Shown here: piece after piece, positions 1 to 9,158 of the stretch | Numbering within the stretch: position 1 is the stretch's first letter | How the letters are laid out: each line of letters starts with the position of its first letter | DNA from: Mesobacillus subterraneus | Lineage (GTDB): Bacteria > Bacillota > Bacilli > Bacillales > Cytobacillaceae | Assembly: GCF_000934845.1 (NCBI RefSeq) | Contig: NZ_JXIQ01000015.1 | Location: 1 to 52,635, forward strand | Direction of reading: 5' to 3' | Length of the DNA: 52,635 bases | Position numbers and translations under genes: made by a program | The notes under the pieces: model-generated | What the model was told of the DNA's origin: nothing | What the model saw: only the letters and a program-made list of their open reading frames with translations | The model's database searches: none

Positions 1-379
1 TAAAAACCCGTGGCCGTAATCATTAGAGAAGAGTTGAATGTCAGTGCTCTTTATCATACCGCAATCAGCATGTACCTATGTTGTTTTAACACAAATGTCT
101 CACGCTTCAACCAGCTGATTTGCACAAATTATCCGATGAGCTTTTCATGTTGCGTAATGGCTTCGTTCATGATAATCCGTTTTGATGTGAAATTCATTAT
201 AGCTTCGTATTCATCCTATTGTTTGGCCATTTTTTCTTAGGGTGCCAACTGATAAAGATCAAAGTGGGATGCTAACGGGTTATTAATAATATAGGTTAAT
301 TTGCTAGCGTGGGATGTACATATTGCTTCCTTTCTAGATTAATTTTGAAGCAAAAACTAGATCCTGTAAATCGCTGGCT
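1..379. other. No supportable gene; AT-rich flank
   Basis: I see no convincing gene here. A 76-codon open frame on the plus strand (10-240) has no ribosome binding site, no recognisable motif and a composition that looks non-coding. The stretch lies downstream of the decayed nuclease gene on the minus strand and probably belongs to the same degraded accessory segment. Confidence 0.5.
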
Positions 380-1354
380 CTAATCCTTTAAACCTCTCTC
401 GCAAGCATAACAACCCTTATCCCGATCCATCTTTGTTTGATAGGTCGAATGGATGGTGGGTACTCCATCTGGATAGACTTTCCTTAATAGTTTGCCAAGT
501 ATTCCGTTTTAATTGCCGTAGCTGGTGCAGTCGTACTGGCTGCCTGTTGTAGTAGTTGCTGGTTGGCTAGTTGTTGTTGTACTTTTAGCGGCTGCTTTTG
601 TGTCTGGGTCGCCTTTGGTTGCTCTTTTTGTTCCAAATCCCCATAATCCGTTTCCTGATTCGCGTGCTTCTCTGGCAAACTTTACGAAGTAGTCGCTGTA
701 TTTTACATCAGGTGGGAAGGTGGATGGTACTGCAAATCCACTGAGAACAAGATGGGCATTAAACATGTTAGAGCGGATTTCGCACTCGTTCCTGTCATCC
801 GTTGGGATTGACAGCCAGATGATGCGAAGCTGTCGGCCGTAACGGTCGGTGTCCCTGACGTCTGGTTGCATCCAGATTTTTTTGCCTTTGAGTTTATAAG
901 TGGTATAGTCGCTTGCTTCTTTTCCAAATGGCTCTTTTCTTGTCGTTGATTCGGGTGTATTTACACCAACAAGGCGGACTTTGCGGCCTTTGTTGGTTAC
1001 GATTGTATCTCCATCAACGACTCGAACAACGATGGCTTCCTCTAGACCTAGTTCGGCATTTCGGGATTCTTCTTTTACTTTTGCCTCAGCCTTTCGCTTT
1101 GCTTCTTCCTCTGCTTTCGGCTTAGCTTGTGCCTCTAATTTCGCTTTTTGTTGTTCTGCCTCTTTAGCCATTTTCTCGGCTGTTTCTTTTTCTTCTGTCT
1201 CTGTTTCCATTTTCTCGTTTTTCATTTTATCAGCATCTTTCTAGGCCTGCTGCTCTGATTTTGACTCTAAAATGGCTTTTTCAGGAACAGGATCCACAAA
1301 TTTAATGACCAATACATTGGTGGTTACGGCACCAATGGTTCTTTTTTTCGAGAC
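380..1354 (-). pseudogene. Broken staphylococcal-nuclease-like (SNase) protein with Excalibur tail
   Basis: The longest intact frame (1225 down to 509) has a Lys/Glu-rich coiled region followed by an SNase domain. The family's catalytic neighbourhoods are visible: VVDGDTI, VRLVGVNTPE and DRYGRQLR. Two in-frame stops break a longer gene. A TAG at 1241-1243 cuts off an upstream in-frame segment (1244-1354, containing GAVTTNVLVIKFVDP). A TAA at 509-511 cuts off a downstream in-frame segment (508-380) that reads KVYPDGVP, then KMDRDKGCYACE, the signature of the Excalibur calcium-binding domain. The whole reading frame is preserved across both stops, so two nonsense mutations are the simplest explanation. 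The 717-nt core could still make an SNase domain from its own ATG, but I see no good Shine-Dalgarno for it. Family members are usually extracytoplasmic or membrane-anchored Ca-dependent nucleases. Confidence 0.65.
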
Positions 1355-2191
1355 CTAAAATCCCATCTCTAAAAGCTCCCCAAAATAAACCTCTTGGAAC
1401 TTCTTGTTCAGGATGCCGGTGAAATAGGCGAGTGGATTCTTCACCTTCACTGTTGATTTAAGTTTGCGTACGAGCTGTTTGAAGGAATCCAGGGAGAGAG
1501 CTAGAACGGTGTCTGTTTCGTTCTCCTGGTTGTTTTTATAGGCAGAGATCGTTGTCATTCTCCAGAATTCCTCGATTGTTTTGGCTGCAGGGAAGAAGCA
1601 TTGTACCAGTTCAACGAATGGCTTTGGAATTCGATCGCTGACGAATTCATGATCTTCTGGTGGTTGGATCAGGCTGCCTTCTGGTTTCTTTTCATCAAGA
1701 TTGTGGAATTGGCTATTTTCCCCTGAGGCCGTTTCTTCACGTTTATTATTCTTTATAGTTTTAGTTTCAGAAAGATTAATAGTTTTATTAGGGTGGTTCA
1801 ATTTTTCCTTCTTCAGTGGTTCATTATTGGGAAAACGGTTGAATACATACAAATTGCTGGATTGTGAACCGTTCTTACGTGATGTTTCGTGTACCGTGAA
1901 GATTCCCAGATTTCTTGCTTTGATGATCATTCTTTTAAAAGTGGAACGGGAAATGCCGAGCTCGTGGTACTCTTCATGGATGGCTTTCAGCATCGTGCCG
2001 ATTTTTGCGTTGCTGACGCCTGGGACCTTGGCAGCAAACCGTGACAGTCTCTTCAATCCTACTAACTCTCCCTTTGTAAAATCACGTTTGTGCCAAGCCA
2101 TCCACATCTCCAAATGGTGGTTGAATTCCTCCAGCGAACTGAATTGTCCATACCCTTCAAAACCTTCAATGACCCCTGATTTAATCGTCAT
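1355..2191 (-). CDS. Winged-helix-like DNA-binding protein, unknown role
   Basis: This 278-residue protein resembles a group of Bacillus proteins annotated only as helix-turn-helix or replication-initiator-like. Residues about 15-115 contain a helical region with a likely winged helix around GVSNAKIGTMLKAI and ISRSTFKRMIIKARNLGI. A charged low-complexity linker (Lys/Asn/Glu) follows, then a C-terminal helical domain. I prefer the ATG at 2191, which has AAGGGCGGTG about 7 nt upstream; an in-frame GTG at 2212 would add seven residues. The stop at 1355-1357 is in the same frame as the nuclease pseudogene remnant that follows it, so the two may have been brought together by a deletion. The role is not established; plasmid- or phage-type replication control is one possibility. 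Confidence 0.55.
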   Translation of the reverse strand: MTIKSGVIEGFEGYGQFSSLEEFNHHLEMWMAWHKRDFTKGELVGLKRLSRFAAKVPGVSNAKIGTMLKAIHEEYHELGISRSTFKRMIIKARNLGIFTVHETSRKNGSQSSNLYVFNRFPNNEPLKKEKLNHPNKTINLSETKTIKNNKREETASGENSQFHNLDEKKPEGSLIQPPEDHEFVSDRIPKPFVELVQCFFPAAKTIEEFWRMTTISAYKNNQENETDTVLALSLDSFKQLVRKLKSTVKVKNPLAYFTGILNKKFQEVYFGELLEMGF

Positions 2192-2251
2192 TTTTTTGCA
2201 CCGCCCTTTCACTGTCTATATACAGAGGGGCAGGAAAAGGGGACAGGGTGG

Positions 2252-2551
2252 TTAGCGGATTATTGTGTCTGTTTTGTGACGGTTATCCAGTTGGAAAATG
2301 GTCATACAGTGTTCTGCTTCGGACACAAAGTTTTCTCCAGTTTCATAATTCAATGTACCGAGGAGCTTGGCACCCCGGTGCGGTCCATAAGTAGTAATCT
2401 GTATTTGTTTTCCTTTCAGGAACTTCTGCTTATACCCTTTTAGATGGAGGTGGATAACTTGGTACCGTTCGAACATGCGCCTATCGTTGCTTTCCTTCAT
2501 GGCTTCCATAACTAGAAGAGCATCCGAGTGAGCAGCTGTAATTGATTTCAT
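2252..2551 (-). pseudogene. IS630-family transposase relic, internally deleted
   Basis: The 99-codon frame joins two parts recognisable from IS630/Tc1-type transposases. Residues 1-40 (with RMFERYQVIHLHLKGY) match the start of the N-terminal helix-turn-helix domain. Residues about 43-75 (KGKQIQITTYGPHRGAKLLG, then TLNYETGE) match the region leading into the DDE catalytic core. The rest of the HTH, the linker, the first catalytic Asp and the DDE core end are missing, so the protein cannot be an active transposase. The assignment is from memory of family motifs. I saw no obvious terminal inverted repeats around it. Confidence 0.6.
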
Positions 2552-2889
2552 CCTCCCAATCTAGGTTTTTCTATTTGCAATTATATAGAACTGCCACAGA
2601 AATAATTTATTCCGATTGAAAGAGTAAAAGAATCCACTGAAAAAATGCACTCTTTATTTAAACATTTACGTTCTTTTTAGAGATGTGTTCTAGTTCTTTT
2701 GGTCTTCATATTTTCATTAATAACAACAAAACGAAATAGTTTCCTCCAATTTTCCTTCAAACTAATACTGAGAAAAAAGGGGAATATGCAGGTAAATCCG
2801 AGTTAAAAACAGAATACTTAAAATATAAAGAATTCTTGTGAATTATAAATCATACAGTTTCTATATTGTATAAAAAAGGAGCAATCACC
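2552..2889. other. AT-rich intergenic region upstream of the PucR-like regulator
   Basis: This spacer separates the minus-strand relics from the plus-strand catabolic cluster. It is very AT-rich and should hold the promoter of the PucR-like gene, but I could not pick one convincing -35/-10 pair. The Shine-Dalgarno AAAAGGAG ends at 2881. Confidence 0.4.
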
Positions 2890-4509
2890 TTGTCTTTATA
2901 TATCACGGTTGAGGATCTTTTACAGAGAAAGTACTTTGAGAATATAGAAGTTGTTGCTGGGCATGAGGGTCTGAGCCGTATTGTTAAATGGGTCCATGTG
3001 ATGGATGTGACGAAAATCAAAAACCTTTTAAATGGGAGTGAATTGATTTTGTCTACCGGGCTTGCATGGAAAGAGGACAAAAATTTATTTTTTTCTGTTG
3101 TTGAACAGTTAATTGAATCCCAGGCTGCTGCTCTTTGTTTTGAGATTGGTACTTACACTTCAATTTTGCCGCAGGAAATTATTGATCTCGCAAATGAACA
3201 TCATTTCCCAATTATCCTTTTTAAACAAGAAGTTCCTTTCGTCAAGATCACCCAAGACATCCACACCCTCCTAATCAACCACCAGTACCAGATGATATCT
3301 GACCTGGAAGGATATTCTCAAAAGCTAAACAAGAAGTTATTAACGATTGAAAATCATCAAGAAATCCTCACTTTCATCCAACAGTTTTTAAATGTTCAAG
3401 TAGCCATCCTTTTTCATCCTTCTGATATTCAGTTTATTCCAAATGTCGATGCCAACGAGAGGAATGAACTTATACCATTCATAAACAACCTTGTACCAGA
3501 CCATCTATCAACATCAATAGCAAGCGTACCAATCCAACTGCTTGGCGACAATAAAGCAGAGCTATTCCTCCTTTCGAAAGTCAGGGGTATTACTGATTTT
3601 GACCGGCTAATTCTGGATCGGACGGCAACTGCTCTTGCACAGTTTCTCTTGCGAAAGCATTATTTCGAAGAGAAGCGGCGGAACGAGGAAACGGATTTCC
3701 TGAATAACTGGCTGGAGGGAGAATGCAGTGAAGATGCTATTCAAGATTACATAGCCTATCATTCACCGCAAGTTGTTGGGAAAGGAGGATTTGTCTGCTT
3801 GTGCAGGCTAGAGACACTTGATTCATTTTCAAATCTTGATTTAACCTATTTTAAACTTTATGCAAGAACAATCTTTGAACAGCATGGATTTACTTTTTAT
3901 TCGATAGAGAGGAAAGGTTTGTTAGTATTTATTTTCTTAAATATGAGAAGCACAGCCAATTGGAAGAAGAGGATGACAGAGGGAATACAGAAATTGTTGC
4001 AAAGTGATCTTAAAATTGGCGAATACAAGTTCCGACATATGCTTGCGATTGGGAAATACGTTCAGGAACTGAAAAACATCGGAATGAGTTATAAAACAGC
4101 TGCCGAGACTCTAAGAATCCAAACACGCTGGAGTGAGCAAGAATCCTATTATTTCTATGATGACCTGCATATATACAGGCTCATATCCAAGCTGAACGAG
4201 CATTTAGAGTTAAAGGAAATTGTGATGGAGTATCTAGAACCAGTGATTGAATACGACAAAAAGTATAATGCGAAGCTGATGGATACCTTGAAAATCTATT
4301 TAGCATGTAATGGATCAAAGCAAGAGACAGCTAAACAGCTATATGTTGTTAGACAGACACTTTATCATCGGCTTGATAAATTGGAAAATCTGCTTGGTGA
4401 GGACTTCATGCGTCATGAAAAACGGCTGGCGATTGAGTTCATGATTTATTCTTATGACTATTTGATTTCATCCAGGCAGGTAAAAAAGTCTGGTCAAGAA
4501 TCACTATAG
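2890..4509 (+). CDS. PucR family transcriptional regulator
   Basis: This 539-residue protein has the PucR layout: an N-terminal PucR (purine-catabolism) ligand domain (about 1-125, starting LYITVEDLLQRKYF), a GGDEF-like/CdaR middle region, and a C-terminal PucR-type helix-turn-helix (about 475-515, with LACNGSKQETAKQLYVVRQT then LYHRLDKLE). I chose the TTG at 2890 because AAAAGGAG sits 8 nt upstream; a start at 2866 would lie before the ribosome binding site. Relatives activate or repress nitrogen-source catabolic genes such as those for purines or GABA. Its position just ahead of a beta-alanine/ureide-type catabolic cluster makes it the likely local regulator. The effector is unknown. Confidence 0.85.
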   Translation: MSLYITVEDLLQRKYFENIEVVAGHEGLSRIVKWVHVMDVTKIKNLLNGSELILSTGLAWKEDKNLFFSVVEQLIESQAAALCFEIGTYTSILPQEIIDLANEHHFPIILFKQEVPFVKITQDIHTLLINHQYQMISDLEGYSQKLNKKLLTIENHQEILTFIQQFLNVQVAILFHPSDIQFIPNVDANERNELIPFINNLVPDHLSTSIASVPIQLLGDNKAELFLLSKVRGITDFDRLILDRTATALAQFLLRKHYFEEKRRNEETDFLNNWLEGECSEDAIQDYIAYHSPQVVGKGGFVCLCRLETLDSFSNLDLTYFKLYARTIFEQHGFTFYSIERKGLLVFIFLNMRSTANWKKRMTEGIQKLLQSDLKIGEYKFRHMLAIGKYVQELKNIGMSYKTAAETLRIQTRWSEQESYYFYDDLHIYRLISKLNEHLELKEIVMEYLEPVIEYDKKYNAKLMDTLKIYLACNGSKQETAKQLYVVRQTLYHRLDKLENLLGEDFMRHEKRLAIEFMIYSYDYLISSRQVKKSGQESL

Positions 4510-4537
4510 CCTGAAGAAAAGCAAGATTTTTTTCAAA

Positions 4538-4569
4538 ATGTAAAAAAAACTCCGTTAGATTTTTTACAT
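4538..4569. promoter_or_regulatory. 10-bp inverted repeat, candidate operator
   Basis: ATGTAAAAAA at 4538-4547 is mirrored exactly by TTTTTTACAT at 4560-4569 across a 12-nt centre. It lies just after the PucR-like gene and just upstream of the predicted promoter of the dehydrogenase gene. The symmetry suits a dimeric regulator, and PucR is the obvious candidate. A weak AT-rich terminator hairpin for the regulator gene is the alternative. Confidence 0.4.
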
Positions 4570-4585
4570 AGTGTCTAATGAAACT

Positions 4586-4615
4586 TTGTAACAAATACAA
4601 GATAATTTATATAAT
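4586..4615 (+). promoter_or_regulatory. Candidate sigma-A promoter of catabolic operon
   Basis: TTGTAA (4586-4591) and a perfect TATAAT (4610-4615) are separated by 18 nt, about 40 nt before the dehydrogenase start and directly downstream of the inverted repeat at 4538-4569. Confidence 0.4.
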
Positions 4616-4655
4616 ATTAATTTTAAAAATTCAGAAAAAAGGAGGCCGCCAACCA

Positions 4656-6119
4656 ATGAATATAACCAAAGGAACCGCTGTATTAAAGAACTATATAAAC
4701 GGTGATTGGGTAGATGCCCAGTCCAATGAAACTCTTGAGGTCCTTAATCCAGCTACTAATGAAGTATTAGCGAGGGTTCCAATTTCTTCTGCGGCAGATG
4801 TTGACTTTGCTGTAAGTGCTGCCAAAACCGCGTTTGAAACTTGGAAAAACACTCCGGTGCCGAAAAGGGCACGAATTCTCTATAAGTATCATCACCTGCT
4901 GACTGAGAATCACGAAAAGCTGGCAAGGTTGATTGTCAAGGAAAATGGCAAGGCCTATAAGGAAGCTTATGGGGAAGTGCAACGTGGCATTGAGTGTGTA
5001 GAGTTTGCCGTTGGGGCACCAACGCTGATGATGGGGGAAAGCTTATCCAATATAGCGGAGGAGATTGACTCTGAAATGTTCAGGTATCCTCTTGGTGTAG
5101 TCGGCGGAATTACTCCTTTCAACTTTCCGATGATGGTTCCTCTCTGGATGTTCCCTTTGGCCATCGCCTGTGGAAATACTTTCGTATTGAAACCTTCCGA
5201 AAGAACACCACTTTTGGCGAATGAACTTGTGTCACTGTTTTCAGAAGCGGGTGCTCCAAAAGGCGTATTTAACATTGTTCACGGAGCACATGATGTGGTG
5301 AATGGTCTTCTTGACCACGAAGATGTGAAAGCCATTTCCTTTGTAGGTTCCCAGCCGGTTGCTAAGTATGTGTATGAAAGAGCATCAGCCAATGGAAAGC
5401 GGGTTCAAGCACTTTCGGGGGCTAAGAACCACCATATTGTCATGCCTGATGCGGATGTGGCAAAGGCAGTAACCAATATCCTCAGTTCCGCCTATGGAAG
5501 TGCTGGGCAGCGATGCATGGCGTGCAGTGCCGTAGTCGTTGTAGGTGACAGAGAAGAATTTGTACAGGCATTAAAACAAAAGGCTAGCGATCTGGTGATT
5601 GGAAATGGTTTGGATGATGAGGTCCTGCTTACTCCATTGATTAGAAAATCACATCGCGAGAAGGTATTGGGATATATCGAAAAGGGAGTAGAAGAAGGAG
5701 CTTCACTGCTTCTGGATGGACGAAGTGCGATGGACGAATTAAAGGAAGGTACATTCCTTGGTCCAACAATATTTGATCATGTGGAGCCAGACATGACGAT
5801 TGCCAGAGAGGAGATTTTCGCACCGGTCTTGAGTGTCCTTCGTGCTGAGAATCTGGATGAGGCGCTGGAATACCTTCGTAAATCCCGTTTTGGCAATGGG
5901 GCGACGATCTATTCGAAGGATGCAAAAGCAATCCGGCAGTTTAGGGAAGATGCTGACGCAGGAATGCTTGGAGTCAATGTTGGCGTTCCAGCCACGATGG
6001 CTTTCTTTCCATTCTCCGGCTGGAAGGATTCCTTCTATGGTGATCTCCATGTGAATGGCAAGGATGGTGTGAACTTCTATACTCGCAAAAAAATGATTAC
6101 TACTCGTTTTGATTATTAA
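4656..6119 (+). CDS. mmsA: CoA-acylating (methyl)malonate-semialdehyde dehydrogenase
   Basis: The enzyme oxidises malonate semialdehyde or methylmalonate semialdehyde with NAD and CoA to acetyl-CoA or propionyl-CoA plus CO2. At 487 residues it has exactly the usual family length. The catalytic cysteine is C287 in AGQRCMACS, the position used by IolA/MmsA. The usual ALDH general-base region reads LSGAKNHH instead of an ELGGK-type motif, a hallmark of this CoA-dependent subfamily. The NAD-binding signature [14 protein letters not shown] is present. ATG 4656 follows AAAAGGAGG; an in-frame upstream start at 4578 lacks one. Next to an omega-aminotransferase, the probable substrate is malonate semialdehyde from beta-alanine. 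I see no inositol genes nearby, so an IolA role is less likely. Confidence 0.88.
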   Translation: MNITKGTAVLKNYINGDWVDAQSNETLEVLNPATNEVLARVPISSAADVDFAVSAAKTAFETWKNTPVPKRARILYKYHHLLTENHEKLARLIVKENGKAYKEAYGEVQRGIECVEFAVGAPTLMMGESLSNIAEEIDSEMFRYPLGVVGGITPFNFPMMVPLWMFPLAIACGNTFVLKPSERTPLLANELVSLFSEAGAPKGVFNIVHGAHDVVNGLLDHEDVKAISFVGSQPVAKYVYERASANGKRVQALSGAKNHHIVMPDADVAKAVTNILSSAYGSAGQRCMACSAVVVVGDREEFVQALKQKASDLVIGNGLDDEVLLTPLIRKSHREKVLGYIEKGVEEGASLLLDGRSAMDELKEGTFLGPTIFDHVEPDMTIAREEIFAPVLSVLRAENLDEALEYLRKSRFGNGATIYSKDAKAIRQFREDADAGMLGVNVGVPATMAFFPFSGWKDSFYGDLHVNGKDGVNFYTRKKMITTRFDY

Positions 6120-6158
6120 ATTTAGCCACAAAACCGAAAGCGTAGGAGGAAGGCGGGC

Positions 6159-7514
6159 ATGACAAAGACAAAACAAGCAGAGGATTTTCTTGCAAAGGAC
6201 CGGGATTATGTCTGGCATTCAATGAAGCCATATAACCCCGACAACACCCTAATAGCAGAGAAAGCAGAAGGTTCATGGGTGACGGACCATAACGGTAAAA
6301 GATATCTTGATGCCATGGCGGGGCTGTGGTGTGTGAATGTTGGTTATGGAAGGAAAGAACTAGCCGATGCAGCTTATGAACAATTAAGGGAAATGGCCTA
6401 TTTTCCTCTTAGTCAGAGTCATATTCCGGCGATTAAACTGGCTGAAAAGCTGAATGATTTACTGGGAGATGATTATGTTTTCTTTTTTTCCAACAGTGGG
6501 TCTGAGGCAAATGAAACGGCCTTTAAACTGGTAAGGCAGTATCATCAGCAAAATGGTGAGCACAACAGGTACAAATTCATTTCTCGCTACAGGGCTTATC
6601 ATGGTAATTCGATGGGCTCATTAGCGGCTACGGGGCAAGCGCAGCGCAAAATTAAATATGAGCCATTGGCACCTGGATTCCTACATGTCGCTCCGCCAGA
6701 TCTATATCGTGGCGCAGATCAAGAAGACACCGAAGCAGTAAACCTCCAGTCAGTACAGGACATCGACCGGGTGATGACATGGGAGCTTGGCGAGACGATT
6801 GCAGGAGTGATTATGGAACCGATCATTACTGGAGGCGGGGTCATCGTTCCACCAGAGCAGTATATGAAAGGTGTGAAAGAGGTTTGTGAAAAGCATGGTG
6901 CCTTGCTGATCGTGGATGAAGTGATTTGCGGATTTGGCAGGACTGGGATGCCATTTGGTTTCATGAATTACGGTGTTAAACCAGACATCATCACAATGGC
7001 AAAAGGTATTACTAGCGCATACCTTCCGCTTTCCGCAACAGCGGTCCGGAAAGAAATCTACGAAACTTTTAAAGGATCTGAGGATTATGATTATTTCCGC
7101 CATGTGAATACGTTTGGCGGTAATCCCGCTGCCTGTGCTCTCGCTTTGAAGAACATTGAAATCATGGAAAATGAAAAATTGTTCGATCGTTCAAGGGAGT
7201 TAGGTAATTATTTAAAACAAAGTCTTTATGACAGGCTGATGGATCATGCTTTTGTAGGAGATGTGAGAGGGAAAGGGCTGCTGATTGGTATTGAACTAGT
7301 CAGTGATAAGACATCGAAAGAACCTCTTCATACAAATCTTGTCAACAAAGTGATGAATGGATGTAAAGAAAGAGGATTGATAATTGGAAAGAATGGGGCG
7401 ACTGTTGCGGGATACAACAATGTATTAACTTTGTCACCGCCACTCAATATTGAGATGGAAGACCTGGATTTTATTATTCAGACACTCACGGAAGAATTAC
7501 AGAAAATACAGTAA
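6159..7514 (+). CDS. Class III omega-amino acid:pyruvate aminotransferase
   Basis: This 451-residue PLP enzyme belongs to the subgroup I/class III aminotransferases. The PLP lysine is K282 in ITMAKGITSAYLPLSA, the ring-stacking/Asp motif is IVDEV (D253), and the phosphate-binding segment SNSGSEANE lies at 111-119. It resembles beta-alanine:pyruvate and taurine/omega-amino acid transaminases. The gene starts 39 nt after the dehydrogenase behind a TAGGAGGAAGG site, and the two are probably cotranscribed. Context suggests it converts beta-alanine plus pyruvate to malonate semialdehyde plus alanine. Putrescine, GABA or other omega-amines cannot be excluded. Confidence 0.85.
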   Translation: MTKTKQAEDFLAKDRDYVWHSMKPYNPDNTLIAEKAEGSWVTDHNGKRYLDAMAGLWCVNVGYGRKELADAAYEQLREMAYFPLSQSHIPAIKLAEKLNDLLGDDYVFFFSNSGSEANETAFKLVRQYHQQNGEHNRYKFISRYRAYHGNSMGSLAATGQAQRKIKYEPLAPGFLHVAPPDLYRGADQEDTEAVNLQSVQDIDRVMTWELGETIAGVIMEPIITGGGVIVPPEQYMKGVKEVCEKHGALLIVDEVICGFGRTGMPFGFMNYGVKPDIITMAKGITSAYLPLSATAVRKEIYETFKGSEDYDYFRHVNTFGGNPAACALALKNIEIMENEKLFDRSRELGNYLKQSLYDRLMDHAFVGDVRGKGLLIGIELVSDKTSKEPLHTNLVNKVMNGCKERGLIIGKNGATVAGYNNVLTLSPPLNIEMEDLDFIIQTLTEELQKIQ

Positions 7515-7528
7515 AACAACCACCGGAG

Positions 7529-7566
7529 ACACTCGTAATTTCATATTGGGATTACGAGTGTTTTGT
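7529..7566 (+). terminator. Intrinsic terminator after aminotransferase
   Basis: An 11-bp stem ACACTCGTAAT (7529-7539) / ATTACGAGTGT (7551-7561), with an 11-nt loop, is followed by TTTGT. It would end or attenuate transcription between the aminotransferase and the M20 hydrolase. Confidence 0.75.
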
Positions 7567-7654
7567 CAAAACTTAAAGAACTGAGGAATTTTTTAGGACA
7601 TGGCTGACACTCCGCTTTGACTGAAAGGATTTTAAAAATAGGAGGAGGGGAAAG

Positions 7655-8902
7655 ATGAAACTGCAAACTTTTACGATCAACAAACAGCGTTTGGAGCAGC
7701 GTATTGATGAGTTAGCAGAGATAGGCAAAATTGGGGATACTGGTGTCTGCCGATTGACCTTATCGAAAGAGGACAGGGAAGGAGTAGAGAAGGTAAAGAA
7801 CTGGATGGAAGAAGCTGGTCTTACAACAAGAATAGACGATTTTGGCAATCTGATAGGGAGGCTTGAGGGCAAAGACCCCGATGCTCCAATATTGATGATT
7901 GGTTCCCATATTGATTCCCAGCCATATGGAGGCAGGTTTGATGGTGTCATCGGGGTGCTGGGCGGGTTAGAAGTCGCGCAAACTTTGAAGGAGCAAAATA
8001 TTTTACCGCGAATGCCAATTGAGGTTGTGGCGTTTAGCGATGAGGAGGGCTGCCGCTTTAATAAAGGATTATTTGGAGTCCGGGGAATCCTTGGGCAGCT
8101 TGAAGAAGGCGAATTAGAGAGAAAAGACAAAGATGGTGTGACCCGGCGCGAGGCATTGAAGGAATTTGGCTTTGACCCTGATCGATTAAAAGAATCCGAA
8201 TATGAAGAGGGAAGCATCGCTGGCTTCCTGGAAATGCATATTGAGCAGGGACCGATCCTGGAAAAGAATGATCTCCCGGTTGGTATTGTCACCGGAATTT
8301 CTGGACCATTATGGCTGACAATTGAGTTAGAAGGCTTTGCAGGTCATGCAGGCTCTGTGCCAATGGCGATGAGGCAGGATGCACTGGTGGGAGCAGCAAA
8401 AATTATCGTGGCACTAAATGAGCTGGCTGGTGAAGATCCTGATGCTCCAACAGTCGGAACTGTGGGAAGCATGAGTATTTTCCCCGATTCTCGTAATATA
8501 ATCCCTGAAAAAGTTACCTTCACTGTGGATTTAAGAGATATTGATATTAATAAAAGACATCGGATCGAAGAGAGATTATATGAGCGTATTGCCGAAATAA
8601 CAAATCAACACGGTCTGACTTACAGAATTCATGAGGACACGAATAGTGAGCCAAGGTACTGTTCTGAGGAAATAATGAATTTGATGAGAGAGGAAAGCAA
8701 AAATATTGGACTGGATACCATCGAATTAATGAGCGGCCCATTCCATGACTCTCTTGCTATGTCCTATGTGTGCGATTATGGGATGATCTTCGTTCGCTGC
8801 AAGGATGGAATCAGCCATAATCCTAAAGAGTTTTCATCCATTGAAGATATTTCATTAGGTGCTGAATTGCTTTATCGAACGACCGTTAGGATGGCAGAGT
8901 AA
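7655..8902 (+). CDS. M20 family N-carbamoyl-amino-acid / ureidopropionate hydrolase
   Basis: This 415-residue zinc-dependent amidohydrolase belongs to the allantoate amidohydrolase / N-carbamoyl-L-amino acid hydrolase / beta-ureidopropionase branch of M20. Metal-ligand motifs are GSHIDSQPYGGRFDGVIG (H85, D96), FSDEEGCRF (E130/E131) and MHIEQGP (H195), plus a C-terminal GISHNP. A dimerisation-type domain sits in the middle (about 205-320). A strong AGGAGGGG site precedes the ATG. Hydrolysis of a carbamoyl group to amine, CO2 and ammonia fits. With the neighbouring aminotransferase and dehydrogenase, N-carbamoyl-beta-alanine is the most economical substrate; allantoate or N-carbamoyl-alpha-amino acids are alternatives. 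Confidence 0.85.
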   Translation: MKLQTFTINKQRLEQRIDELAEIGKIGDTGVCRLTLSKEDREGVEKVKNWMEEAGLTTRIDDFGNLIGRLEGKDPDAPILMIGSHIDSQPYGGRFDGVIGVLGGLEVAQTLKEQNILPRMPIEVVAFSDEEGCRFNKGLFGVRGILGQLEEGELERKDKDGVTRREALKEFGFDPDRLKESEYEEGSIAGFLEMHIEQGPILEKNDLPVGIVTGISGPLWLTIELEGFAGHAGSVPMAMRQDALVGAAKIIVALNELAGEDPDAPTVGTVGSMSIFPDSRNIIPEKVTFTVDLRDIDINKRHRIEERLYERIAEITNQHGLTYRIHEDTNSEPRYCSEEIMNLMREESKNIGLDTIELMSGPFHDSLAMSYVCDYGMIFVRCKDGISHNPKEFSSIEDISLGAELLYRTTVRMAE

Positions 8903-8936
8903 GGATTACCGATAACCTAAGAGGAGTTGATAAAAG

Positions 8937-9158
8937 ATGAGCAAATCTAAATTTAACACAATCTATATCGCTGTTGGGCTGATACCATTTTTAATGCTCG
9001 TGTTTCCGTTTTTCGAGATTGCGAATCGTGCAACCCCGATTATATTTGGTTTACCCTTTTCATTTTTCTGGGTGATCTTGTGGATTGTCATTACGTTTGT
9101 AACACTTGTAATACTGTATCGTTTAGACCCAGACCAGGATGAGGAGGAGGATGTTTAA
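8937..9158 (+). CDS. DUF3311 small membrane protein
   Basis: This 73-residue protein has two predicted membrane segments (about 8-28 and 38-62) and an acidic tail (DPDQDEEEDV). It matches the DUF3311 family, which typically sits immediately before sodium:solute symporter genes. Its last base overlaps the symporter start codon (TAATG), implying translational coupling. It is probably an accessory subunit of the transporter; its function is not known. Confidence 0.8.
   Translation: MSKSKFNTIYIAVGLIPFLMLVFPFFEIANRATPIIFGLPFSFFWVILWIVITFVTLVILYRLDPDQDEEEDV

Noticed and set aside
10-240. 76-codon open frame at the window start
   Set aside because: No ribosome binding site, no recognisable motif, and the frame looks non-coding.
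1701-2255. 184-codon plus-strand open frame
   Set aside because: Antisense to the winged-helix-like gene, with no start signal or family resemblance.
7573-8292. 239-codon minus-strand open frame
   Set aside because: It lies opposite the well-supported M20 hydrolase gene, is Ser/Pro-rich in the way antisense shadows are, and has no ribosome binding site.
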